From Nostoc sp. S4 (GTDB lineage: Bacteria; Cyanobacteriota; Cyanobacteriia; Cyanobacteriales; Nostocaceae): 64,000 nt of DNA. Made by a program: the position numbers and the translations under genes. Shown here piece after piece: positions 56,673 to 64,000 of the stretch (positions are counted from its first letter, which is position 1; each line of letters opens with the position of its first letter). Under the pieces are notes generated by a model. That model was given only the letters and a program-made list of their open reading frames with translations. It was not told the origin of the DNA and ran no database searches. The DNA is taken from the NCBI GenBank assembly GCA_029379225.1, contig JAQYWR010000006.1, positions 113,622-177,621 of the forward strand. Reading direction: 5' to 3'.

Positions 56673-57581
56673 ATGCTAAAGAATCTGAATTTGAAACAAA
56701 AATTTACAATTCTGCTAGTACTAATTTTGACATTTGGTCTCAGCTTAAGTGGATTTGCTCTTTCTTCTTTGCTCAGGCAGAATGCCAAACAAGATATTAG
56801 CTCAACAGCTCTAATGCTGATGCAAACAATGAGTTCTGTTCGTAAATACACCAGTACTCAGGTTAATCCAGAGTTAGCCGATAAATTAGCAACAGAGTTT
56901 TTACCGCAAAGTGTACCTGCATACTCAGCACGGGAAGTATTTGAAATTTTGCGGAAAACAACAGACTACCGTGATTTCTTTTATAAAGAAGCAACTCTCA
57001 ATCCCAGTAATCTTCGAGATAAAGCAGACGCTTTTGAAACAGAAATTGTAGAAAAGTTTAGAAATAAATCAGATTTGAAAGAACTGAGTGGATTTCGCTC
57101 AATTCCGGGTGGGGATATCTTTTACATTGCTCGTCCGTTGCCTGTTTCTGAACAAAGCTGCTTGAAGTGTCATAGCGTACCTGAAGCTGCACCTCAAAGC
57201 ATGATTACTCTTTATGGTACAGCTAATGGATTTGGGTGGAAGCTGAATGAAATTATTGGCGCTCAGATTATATCAGTACCAGCCAATAACGTTATCAACA
57301 AAGCCAATCAATCTTCTTTACTAATTGTTTTAATTGTATCAACTATTTTTATCGCAACGATCCTATTAGTCAACTTTTTCTTGAATCGACAAGTTGTTAT
57401 GCCTCTCAAACGTATGACTCGCATTGCAGAGGAAGTCAGTACGGGACATATGGAAGTTGAATTTGAGCAGATGTCTAATGATGAAATTGGTAATTTAGCA
57501 AGGGCTTTTAAACGGATGCAATTAAGTTTAGAAATGGCAATGAAAAGAATCAAACGCACTCAAGGAGGTACAGCAGAATAA
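56673..57581 (+). CDS. DUF3365-HAMP haem-binding sensor-like protein
   Basis: A 302-residue membrane protein. TM1 (FTILLVLILTFGLSLSGFAL, about 11-30), a periplasmic DUF3365 (Tll0287-like) domain with the single c-type haem motif C163-L-K-C166-H167, TM2 (LLIVLIVSTIFIATILLVNFFL, about 212-233) and a HAMP segment (RQVVMPLKRMTRIAEEVSTGHMEVEFEQMSNDEIGNLARAFKRMQLSLE). The protein ends after HAMP, with no kinase or cyclase output, so it must signal through a partner. It lies between two Ser/Thr kinase genes. Confidence 0.9.
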   Translation: MLKNLNLKQKFTILLVLILTFGLSLSGFALSSLLRQNAKQDISSTALMLMQTMSSVRKYTSTQVNPELADKLATEFLPQSVPAYSAREVFEILRKTTDYRDFFYKEATLNPSNLRDKADAFETEIVEKFRNKSDLKELSGFRSIPGGDIFYIARPLPVSEQSCLKCHSVPEAAPQSMITLYGTANGFGWKLNEIIGAQIISVPANNVINKANQSSLLIVLIVSTIFIATILLVNFFLNRQVVMPLKRMTRIAEEVSTGHMEVEFEQMSNDEIGNLARAFKRMQLSLEMAMKRIKRTQGGTAE

Positions 57582-57724
57582 AAAATGTAATAATTTAGGA
57601 GTCAGAATACTTAAACATTAAGAGAATTTATCGGAATCTGCACATCTTAGAACTTTTGATTTCTGAATCTTGAATTATAGTGGCAATAACTTAAAAATTA
57701 CCACTGAATTAGTGCTTGTCTAAA

Positions 57725-58966
57725 TTACAAAAATAAGCTTTTTTTAAATTCAAAAGCTGCTTTCGAGTCAGGAATTTCTGTGGCTATTAATTCGACAAAT
57801 TGGTCGGGTGAAGTGTAAGGATTTTGAGCCAAGATTTCTTCTATAACAAAATTTGCCATTGGACCGATATAGTAAGCTAACTGCTGTTGACAATGTTTAA
57901 TAAATGCTGGATTCAGTGAAGGTTGTTCAATTCGCTCAGTTTGGGAATTCACAGATAAAGCAAGCGAACTAAAAATGGTCTCTTCAGCTTGGTTATATGA
58001 CTCGGAAATTGCCGAAATTGCCTGATATTTCGGATTAAATACCGTATCAGGCAAATCAATCATAATTGCAGGAGACGTTACTATTTTTGGTTGTTCGAGA
58101 CGTTCTAAATCTACAATTACTTCCCTGGCTACTTGATATCGCTTGTTAGGTCTATCTGCTAACATGCAATCGAGTATTTGAGCCAAACCATCAGTAACAT
58201 AGGCATAATAACGCCAGTTCCATTCTAATGAATACTGATCCATTAATAAGGATGGATCTCGACCTGTAAGCAGTACAATAGCTGTTACTCCCAAGGCATA
58301 AAGGTCACTAGAGGGAGAACATAAACCCAAGCTAATCTGCTCGCGCGGAGCATATCCCACTTTACCAACGAGAGACATTTTACCAACAAAAGTTACTTGA
58401 TTAGAAGTTCTGATTTCGTTGATGTCAGCAATTTGTTTGCCAACACCAAAATCAATTAGCACTGGCAAATTCTTACCCTCAGGTAACATGATGTTGTCAG
58501 GAGAAATATCTCGATGGATAATATTATGCTGGTGGACATATTCCAGCACAGGTAGGAGATTTTTTAGCCACTGGATAACTTCCTCTTCAGTAAAATTTCT
58601 TCCTTGACGTTGAAGTTCTCCTAGCAAGCGAGAATATGTTTTTCCATCAACATACTCTTGGACTAAGAACAGCCGACCATCTCCTTCAAAGCAAGCCAAA
58701 AACTTGGGAATTTGAGAATGTTGCAATTGGTGAAGAATTTTTGCTTCTCTTTTAAATAAGTTGCGATATTGCTCAAGTCCACTTTCTCCTGTGCCAATAG
58801 GTGCAAATTCTTTAAGAACGCAAGCTTCATTAAAGCGACGAGTATCATACGCTAAATAAGTTCGTCCCAATCCTCCTTGTCCCAAAAGTTTTTGGATAAT
58901 ATAGCGGTTATCTATTAGAGTTCCAGCGGCAATTTCTGGTCTTGTCAAAGGGGACTGTGACATCAT
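57725..58966 (-). CDS. Serine/threonine kinase with helical C-terminal tail
   Basis: A 413-residue kinase from ATG 58966 or 58963 (MSQSPLTRPEIAAGTLIDNRYII). Kinase landmarks: LGQGGLGRTYLA, CVLKEFAP, HRDISPDNIML and IDFGVGKQI, APREQISLG. HRD is followed by IS rather than LK, as in several cyanobacterial kinases. The C-terminal ~130 residues end in CQQQLAYYIGPMANFVIEEILAQNPYTSPDQFVELIATEIPD, a helical segment that accompanies many bacterial kinases and may regulate or oligomerise it. Convergent with the DUF3365 gene. Confidence 0.92.
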   Translation of the reverse strand: MMSQSPLTRPEIAAGTLIDNRYIIQKLLGQGGLGRTYLAYDTRRFNEACVLKEFAPIGTGESGLEQYRNLFKREAKILHQLQHSQIPKFLACFEGDGRLFLVQEYVDGKTYSRLLGELQRQGRNFTEEEVIQWLKNLLPVLEYVHQHNIIHRDISPDNIMLPEGKNLPVLIDFGVGKQIADINEIRTSNQVTFVGKMSLVGKVGYAPREQISLGLCSPSSDLYALGVTAIVLLTGRDPSLLMDQYSLEWNWRYYAYVTDGLAQILDCMLADRPNKRYQVAREVIVDLERLEQPKIVTSPAIMIDLPDTVFNPKYQAISAISESYNQAEETIFSSLALSVNSQTERIEQPSLNPAFIKHCQQQLAYYIGPMANFVIEEILAQNPYTSPDQFVELIATEIPDSKAAFEFKKSLFL

Positions 58967-60114
58967 TATCGCACTCCTAGCGATGTTAATTATTGATAAA
59001 TTATTTGTCAGAATTCTCAAAAGTTAGAAGTCAGAATGGTTGGAAAATCAATGTGATATAACTGTTTGATTTTCTGGTGATGAAATTGGAGTCTCCAAAT
59101 CATGTATATTCTGGTTCCTGGATTCTCGATTAGAGAATTCTCACAATTATTTAGTTTGCTTAAAGTCAGAAACTCTAGCAGATAAGGGCTTATATCATCT
59201 CTAAAATAGAGGTTAACACTACTGTCAAAACTAGGAAATACACTTTTCTACAATCTTTTGACGGTCGAGTGTGACCGAATTAACAATTTTTACTGAATAA
59301 GTTTTAGTACTACTTAAAATTAAATATTATAGCAGCCGGAATGTAGCCTGTGTCTGCGGTAATATCTGCGAGTGCTTTAAGCATCGCATTTTAAATTGGG
59401 TGTTTAAGCATCTTAGCCCTAGTAACCTAATTGGTACTAAGGTATAGAATAGCTAGGATATAACATAACAACATAGTTTTTTAGCAAAACTGAAGTACTA
59501 TAGACTTCCCAAAGTTAATATTATATGTATTTTAAGTAGTGAATATTCGATCGCTCTCAAAAATTAATCTTTGGGCGACGTGATATTATCGCATTGATGA
59601 CTATAAAAGCTTTGAGTATAAGTCATTATTCTTCTAAAACAGAAAATTATGCTAATTAATGGAATAATTTCTACTTTTATTCGTTGTTTCTTCTGGGTGC
59701 TGCAAAGCTAGTTATTTTTAACATAAGTTTATAAAAAATTAATCAAAAATATCTAACATTACAATAATTAATATATCTTCAGAAGTTACGCTTAACTGAC
59801 ACAAACGTTCATTGATATTTTTCGATATGACTGTACAACAGACTTCTGCAAGAGGTCTAATGCCAAGTGCTAGCCCATCGCACTGCTAATGCCAAATTTT
59901 GAGATTGCTGCTGCTAATTTTATCTCTAAATGTTTGGCTTGGTTAGGTCAAATGCCACAGGAGTGCGATCGCGAAACTTGCTTAAGATTGATAATTAGCG
60001 AGATATCACCTATTTAAAAGTATAAAAAATTTTCTTAATTGCTCATAAATAACTATAACTGCCTAAATAACTTAAGGAATACTGAAACTTAGTCCCATTA
60101 AAGGTGTATGAAAA
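58967..60114. other. 1.1-kb intergenic region with a dispersed repeat
   Basis: No gene recognised. At 59901-59949 a stretch beginning GAGATTGCTGCTGCTAATTT is about 80% identical to 62111-62160, the same orientation. The rest is AT-rich, and the tail end should contain the promoter of the gene at 60115. Confidence 0.45.
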
Positions 60115-60582
60115 ATGGCAGATAATAAAGTCAGTGCAAAACTTTCCCTCGCAGACAGGGAAGCCGTGATGCAAGCTATTACTACTATCCGCGAAAAGTT
60201 ACCGTTCTTGATTGATTTGACAACCGAGGAACGTAAAGTTTTACCCAAGCTGGGTGATAAGAGTCGGGCGTTTGTGAGTAAAGCGTTGGAAATCGCCACA
60301 CAAAACCCTGACTTCTTACCTCGTTCTTTTGACTTGAATGAAATGCGCCAAGATATCGAATTATTTGAAGCTTTGTATCCCATTATGCTATCGTTGACGC
60401 AACTGCAAGAACTGGTGGATGATACATCTGTGGCTGTTGGTAGCGAAGCTTATGCGGCGGGTTTGATGGTATATAACTATGCCAAAGTCAGTGGTAAAGG
60501 CGCGGGTTTAGAGTCAATGATTGATGATTTAGGGCGAAGATTTGCCCGCAAAGCTAAAAAAGTCCAAGCACAAACTTCATAA
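60115..60582 (+). CDS. Conserved hypothetical protein, 155 aa
   Basis: Family name not recalled. Soluble and almost wholly helical: LADREAVMQAITTIREKLPFLIDLTTEERKVLPKLGDKSRAFVSKALEIATQNPDFLPRSFDLNEMRQDIELFEALYPIMLSLTQLQELVDDTSVAVGSEAYAAGLMVYNYAKVSGKGAGLESMIDDLGRRFARKAKK. The pattern of LIDLTTEERKVLPKLGDKSRAFV and GSEAYAAGLMVYNYAK reads like a compact conserved helical bundle rather than a spurious frame. Start ATG 60115. Isolated gene followed by the 21-bp repeat array. Confidence 0.75.
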   Translation: MADNKVSAKLSLADREAVMQAITTIREKLPFLIDLTTEERKVLPKLGDKSRAFVSKALEIATQNPDFLPRSFDLNEMRQDIELFEALYPIMLSLTQLQELVDDTSVAVGSEAYAAGLMVYNYAKVSGKGAGLESMIDDLGRRFARKAKKVQAQTS

Positions 60583-60693
60583 GTCGAGAAGTTAACTCAA
60601 CGCTGTTACCTAAAAATATAAAACTTTTTGCTCTGAGCTTGGGTGCTTTTGTTTAAAGTGAGACAGTCCGAGTTCAGAGCATTAATATTTTAG

Positions 60694-60840
60694 TTTCGAG
60701 TGAGAACGTTTTTGTTTGAAACGAGAACATTCCGGTTTGAAGTGAGAGCGTTCTGGTTTGAAATCAGAACATTTTTGTTTCAAGTGAGAATGTTCTGGTT
60801 TGAAGTCAGAACGTTTTTGTTTCAAATTAAAAATTTGTGT
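60694..60840. repeat. Seven-unit 21-bp tandem repeat with a dyad in each unit
   Basis: Seven contiguous units of exactly 21 bp without indels (60694, 60715, 60736, 60757, 60778, 60799, 60820), consensus about TTTSAARTSAGAACRTTYTKG. The last is degenerate. Most units contain an imperfect AGAACRTTCT dyad. A further degenerate copy is upstream (60652-60680). The minus strand reads as a seven-residue peptide repeat (PERSHFK-like) but has no good start. Confidence 0.85.
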
Positions 60841-60968
60841 TTACTCAACAGCTTTGATACTTATCTTGAGTATTCTTGAATGATGAAAACTTGTCGGCTC
60901 GATTTGGGTTGGTTCTGCTTTCTGATGCGAATCAGGCGATTTTGCAGTGCGATCGCCCAAGCAAGACT

Positions 60969-61271
60969 TTATGACTTAATATGTTGCAAGTAAGCATGGA
61001 GAGTTTGAGTTTGCCCCACATAGTCTCTATCAGTTTTGCAGATAATGATGCCGTTGTGAGCAATGCCGCTATTATGTAAGGCAATGAAGTCGTCACGGTT
61101 AAGAGTGATAAGAATTCGCTGGTTTTGTGTCGCAAAAATTAGAACTTCCTCATCAGGGATACCTTGATTTGCTTGTCCTGCTTCATAGGAAGTGAGGATA
61201 TCATAGCCTAAGTGCCCCAGTTCTCTGACTATATCCATAGGAAAATTCTCATTAGAGTAAAGCTTAACCAT
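60969..61271 (-). CDS. DUF5615 PIN-like toxin
   Basis: A 100-residue PIN-domain-like protein from ATG 61271 (MVKLYSNENFPMDIVRELGH). Family pattern: LYSNENFP at the first strand, GYDILTSYEAGQANQGIPDEEVLIFATQNQRILITLNRDDFIALH and GIIICKTDRDY. The acidic residues in SNENF, PDEEV and NRDDF are candidate metal ligands, although the first, often Asp, is Asn here. Such proteins are proposed nuclease toxins, usually paired with a DUF433 antitoxin; none is adjacent, the upstream gene being the aspartyl-protease-like one, 64 bp away. Confidence 0.75.
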   Translation of the reverse strand: MVKLYSNENFPMDIVRELGHLGYDILTSYEAGQANQGIPDEEVLIFATQNQRILITLNRDDFIALHNSGIAHNGIIICKTDRDYVGQTQTLHAYLQHIKS

Positions 61272-61335
61272 TATCCTCAGTGAACGTGATGATTGCTTAG
61301 TCAAAATGATTAAGAGACTTGATGCAAGATGTGAC

Positions 61336-61743
61336 TTATTCTAAAGTTAGCAGGTCTTCAGGAAAATCAACGACTAATTTTCTGGTAAAAAGCCAAGGTA
61401 AACCGAGAAGTACTTCGGCAATTTCATCTCCAGCAATTACAGAAATATTGAATTCTTGAGTATCTAAATTAACTGTACCAGTGTAGATATTAAACTGGGA
61501 TTCTCCTTGTGCTGTCAGACGTGTTTCTTCACTCTCCACAAGTTCCCATCCCAGCGAGAGAGCATCTTGAGTATTAATTGCTAACCAGTCGGTAAAACCA
61601 GTATCGAATAGTGCATCAACTGTGATAATTAACCCATCAGATGCTACGAGGTCGATTTCAAAAATCAACTCGCCTTGGCTGCTAAATTTTCCTTCAATCA
61701 AGTTGTTGAACCATGCTCCTGTGGAATTAATTGGAAGGTACAA
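61336..61743 (-). CDS. Retropepsin-like (clan AA) aspartyl protease
   Basis: A 135-residue protein with the DTG motif of aspartyl proteases in VDALFDTGFTDWLAINTQDALSLGW, then RLTAQGESQFNIYTGTVNLDTQEFNISVIAGDEIAEVLLGLPWLFTRKLVVDFPED, which fits the second half of a retropepsin-like barrel with the hydrophobic LLGLPWL. It would function as a homodimer. Its start overlaps the upstream gene by 46 bp, suggesting translational coupling. This gene pair is, as I recall, common in cyanobacteria. Confidence 0.75.
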   Translation of the reverse strand: MYLPINSTGAWFNNLIEGKFSSQGELIFEIDLVASDGLIITVDALFDTGFTDWLAINTQDALSLGWELVESEETRLTAQGESQFNIYTGTVNLDTQEFNISVIAGDEIAEVLLGLPWLFTRKLVVDFPEDLLTLE

Positions 61744-62087
61744 ATTAGTCTAGAAGGATTTTTTTGTTTTGCTTGCTGTTGAGCTAAAGCTTTATTGGCA
61801 TTAAGAAAATAATCGCCGCTATCAGGTTCAATAGCGACATACCAGCCCGAATAACTGTTGACTAATTCACAGTACAGCTGCTCATATATTTGACGTGCCC
61901 TTTTCACATATCCTGGGTTCGCTAATTTCGGTGATAATTGATTTGTGTATTGCCTAATTCCCACCAAAGGACGAACGAGTTGGGAATGTTCTCTAGGGTG
62001 ATGTTGATTTTTGACAGTAGAAGATTCTTCTGTAAGTGATGACTTTTTATCTTCTAGTGGTAGATTTTCACTGGAAAGATTGCTCAT
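61698..62087 (-). CDS. Small conserved protein paired with the aspartyl protease
   Basis: A 129-residue protein with a polar N-terminus (LEDKKSSLTEESSTVKNQHHPREHSQ) and a conserved-looking domain YVKRARQIYEQLYCELVNSYSGWYVAIEPDSGDYFLNANKALAQQQAKQKNPSRLICTFQL. Its 3' end overlaps the aspartyl protease start by 46 bp. The pairing suggests a two-gene module, possibly toxin-antitoxin-like, but no activity is known. Confidence 0.65.
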   Translation of the reverse strand: MSNLSSENLPLEDKKSSLTEESSTVKNQHHPREHSQLVRPLVGIRQYTNQLSPKLANPGYVKRARQIYEQLYCELVNSYSGWYVAIEPDSGDYFLNANKALAQQQAKQKNPSRLICTFQLIPQEHGSTT

Positions 62088-62290
62088 AGTTAATCTTGTT
62101 GTAAAACATTGAGATTGCCTCTGCTACTATTATCTCTAAAATGTTCGGCTTCCTTGGGTTACGAATAGCTACGGTGTACATACAAGTATGGTCAGCATAG
62201 GTTTAATACCGGACGAAGTTTGAATGTTACTGCATCAGAAAAAGGTAATTTGAGTAAAAGAACTGAGCCAAACTGATAATTTTATATTGC

Positions 62291-63070
62291 TTAAATCGTG
62301 TCGTAGATAGCATCATTTTCGCCGTAGCCTTTTAATAATTGCTCGGTTGCAATGCTATTCAAATCTTGAGGCGATTTTAGGGTAAAATTTTGCAGTCTGG
62401 CTGGTGCTGGCATTGGCAATTGTCCAGTCACTAAAGAATATAAAGTAGCAGCTAAGGCGTAAACATCAATATATTCTCCCCGTTCGGCATTAGGTACATA
62501 CTGTTCTGGTGGCGCATAACCATGAGTAACACTCTCTGTATGCTGTAAAACTGCACCGGGAATAAATTGTCTAGCAAGGCCAAAGTCAATTAGCACTGCT
62601 TCTTCTTTACCTGCACGCATCATAATGTTACTTGGCTTTAAATCCCGATGCAGCAAGCCTTTGTCGTGAACCAGGATCAAAGCGCCTCCAATTTGCTCAA
62701 TGTATTGCAATGCTTCTGCTTCTAGTGATGCACCTTTTTGAGTTATCCGCTTACCTAAATCTTCTCCCTCAATGTATTCCATCGCCATGCAGGGCAAGTC
62801 ATCGTCATCAAAGACGTTCTCTACTTCTACTATGTGGGGATGGCGACATAATGCTAGGCGTAATGCTTCGTCTTTAAAGTCTCGCTTGAGTCTACTTTGA
62901 TGCGGTATCCAGTCAGGATGATTGAGGATTTGTTCTCTGAGGGTTTTGATGACTCGCAACTCGCCGCGTCGATTTTTAGCAAGATAGGTAATACCAACTC
63001 CACCCTCGCCCAATTTTCTCTCGATAATGTAGCGATCGCCAAATAACTGCTGCCCCGAATTCCACGCCAT
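62291..63070 (-). CDS. Truncated serine/threonine kinase (paralogue of the WD40 kinase)
   Basis: A 259-residue kinase domain very similar to residues 1-235 of the kinase at 54455 (shared GEGG-GITYLA-N, RVIKTL, HPHIV-VENVFD, GLLHRDLKP-NIM, DFG, APPEQY, RGEYID-YALAATLY). It has all catalytic motifs but ends at ATEQLLKGYGENDAIYDTI, without the last C-lobe helices (the YRPQSVQEW region) and with no WD40 domain. It may be an active minimal kinase or a decaying copy of a kinase-WD40 gene. Confidence 0.85.
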   Translation of the reverse strand: MAWNSGQQLFGDRYIIERKLGEGGVGITYLAKNRRGELRVIKTLREQILNHPDWIPHQSRLKRDFKDEALRLALCRHPHIVEVENVFDDDDLPCMAMEYIEGEDLGKRITQKGASLEAEALQYIEQIGGALILVHDKGLLHRDLKPSNIMMRAGKEEAVLIDFGLARQFIPGAVLQHTESVTHGYAPPEQYVPNAERGEYIDVYALAATLYSLVTGQLPMPAPARLQNFTLKSPQDLNSIATEQLLKGYGENDAIYDTI

Positions 63071-63120
63071 TGGTCAAAACCGTAGTTTCACTGATATTTT
63101 ATTTTGGCACATCATAAATA

Positions 63121-63303
63121 TCAGCGTTTGCCAAATATCTCGACATAACAGCAAATAGCTGACTTAACATCGGCTAAGGCTTCTTCATAATTGTCACCTT
63201 GACCAGCGATCGCTCCTTTGATACCAAGAGGATAGGCAACATATCCATCACAATGTTTTTCGACAATAATTTTGATTTGTTTGATTACTAAAGCATTTGG
63301 CAA
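63121..63303 (-). CDS. HicB-like protein, start uncertain
   Basis: The C-terminal 54 residues (KQIKIIVEKHCDGYVAYPLG, then IKGAIAGQGDNYEEALADVKSAICCYVEIFG) are a good match to the HicB-like family. No ATG or GTG stands at the expected start, where the codon is ATC; a TTG at 63303 is the nearest alternative, and the only ATG (63432) adds a 50-residue stretch overlapping the divergent gene. Either a leaderless TTG start or a damaged gene. No HicA partner is adjacent. Confidence 0.5.
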   Translation of the reverse strand: MPNALVIKQIKIIVEKHCDGYVAYPLGIKGAIAGQGDNYEEALADVKSAICCYVEIFGKR

Positions 63304-63367
63304 AGCAGATTTTAGCCAATTCTGGTGGAGCTTACAATTAACTAATGTATCCGACCATAATAAACCT

Positions 63368-63652
63368 ATGACACCAGCAGTTGTTAAACCTTCATCCTGG
63401 CTAGAGAATGGTATTCTAGTCACCAAAGTCAATAATTTGAATTTCTTTAAATTGACAGAGGAATTGCAAGCTCGAATGCAAGAACTTGTAGATAGAAAAC
63501 AAACAAACTCTCTTACACCAGAACAAGCGGCCGAACTAGAAGCAATTGGGGAATTAATCGTAATTATTACTTACATGAATGGAATGATTGCTAATGAAGC
63601 ACAACAATCCCAGGAAACTGAAACTTGGGAACAGAAATTAGATAAAAACTAA
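63368..63652 (+). CDS. Hypothetical small protein, 94 aa
   Basis: Start ATG 63368 (MTPAVVKPSSWLENGILVTK); the upstream extension of the open frame overlaps the opposite gene and has no coding look. Helical and acidic: VNNLNFFKLTEELQARMQELVDRKQTNSLTPEQAAELEAIGELIVIITYMNGMIANEAQ. Typical size and composition of a small antitoxin, but no family was recognised. Divergent from the HicB-like gene with a 64-bp gap. Confidence 0.6.
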   Translation: MTPAVVKPSSWLENGILVTKVNNLNFFKLTEELQARMQELVDRKQTNSLTPEQAAELEAIGELIVIITYMNGMIANEAQQSQETETWEQKLDKN

Positions 63653-63666
63653 TATTTAAAAAATTG

Positions 63667-63691
63667 AGAGACGTTGCAATGCAACGTCTCT
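63667..63691. repeat. Palindromic repeat AGAGACGTTGC/GCAACGTCTCT
   Basis: Perfect 11-bp stem with three-base loop AAT, between convergent reading frames. This GAGACGTTGCAATGCAACG palindrome is a widespread dispersed repeat in Nostoc-type genomes and may act as a bidirectional terminator. Confidence 0.75.
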
Positions 63692-63700
63692 ACATCTAGG

Positions 63701-64000
63701 TTATTGCATGAGAATTTGCCGGATTAAAATACTCATTACCTCATCTGGGTTCCCAGTTGGTACCAGTGGACTCCAATCTCCTACGCTGGCATAACCAATT
63801 ACCTGCAAGTAATGGATTGTACTAGTCACTGTTTCGAGGGAACCAATCAATATATGCTTAATCGGTTTTCTCTTGGAAAATCGCCTTTCAATCGATTGTT
63901 TGGCGGTAGGTGTATCTAAATATTCACCTAAGAACTGTTCTAACTTAACGTGAGTTCGACGGAACTAAAAAATGGCAGGAGGTAGTGCAGGTAAATCTTT
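63701..64000 (-). pseudogene. Protein-like frame interrupted by an in-frame TAG
   Basis: On the minus strand the window edge reads KDLPALPPAIF, then a TAG at 63965-63967, then 88 further residues in the same frame: FRRTHVKLEQFLGEYLDTPTAKQSIERRFSKRKPIKHILIGSLETVTSTIHYLQVIGYASVGDWSPLVPTGNPDEVMSILIRQILMQ, ending at a TAA. The second part has no ATG/GTG near its beginning. The text looks like a single conserved cyanobacterial protein broken by one nonsense codon, or two adjacent frames. 5' partial. Confidence 0.5.

Noticed and set aside
60694..60840. CRISPR array
   Set aside because: The 21-bp units are contiguous with no unique spacers between them, and no cas gene is present.

Overview
The window is chromosomal DNA from a filamentous, most likely heterocystous (Nostocales-type) cyanobacterium. 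The evidence is the dense HIP1 octamer GCGATCGC, heptanucleotide tandem repeats in intergenic DNA, the clock kinase SasA, small proteins known from cyanobacteria and chloroplasts (CRR7-like, DUF3493-like, DUF2854-like), SLH-domain envelope proteins, a PEP-CTERM protein, many TPR/CHAT and WD40-kinase genes, and groESL under a perfect CIRCE element. No rRNA, IS transposase, CRISPR array or prophage was seen; there is one tRNA (Thr, CGU).

Layout. 0-3.3 kb: ureB, ureA, ureD and a methyltransferase on the minus strand, with no ureC next to ureB, then a HicB/HicA toxin-antitoxin pair. 3.9-6.0 kb: groES-groEL with CIRCE. 6.3-10.2 kb: a ferredoxin-fold protein with altered cluster ligands, an Rre1/Ycf29-like response regulator, a decayed gene, and lysS with a C-terminal KTSC-like extension. 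10.3-14.3 kb: a RelE/HigB-like toxin and long XRE antitoxin behind two palindromic operators, followed 62 bp later by a TPR-CHAT protease. 14.3-25 kb: envelope and regulatory genes, including a sigma-like protein with a TPR lipoprotein-like or secreted partner, a sensor kinase, a 970-residue predicted outer-membrane protein and two small secreted paralogues. 25.7-33.4 kb: ppk, response regulators, a diguanylate cyclase and sasA. 33.4-35.5 kb: gene-poor, with a MITE-like element. 35.5-43.9 kb: envelope proteins, a GDSL esterase, an M42 peptidase, tRNA-Thr and an SLH/beta-helix protein. 44-51.9 kb: the rimP-nusA-ylxR-infB operon, interrupted by repeat elements. 52.5-64 kb: three Ser/Thr kinases (one with a seven-blade WD40 propeller, one C-terminally truncated), a haem-binding DUF3365-HAMP protein, a 21-bp phased repeat array, and a cluster of small toxin/antitoxin-like genes.

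Themes. Core functions (translation, chaperones, urease, polyphosphate) are interleaved with signal transduction and toxin-antitoxin-like genes. The best candidate for an undescribed system is the toxin / extended antitoxin / TPR-CHAT protease cluster at 10.3-14.3 kb. The repeats at 34.9, 49.4, 50.3 and 60.7 kb are the main non-coding structures. All family assignments come from reading translated sequence and recalled family patterns; no database search was run.
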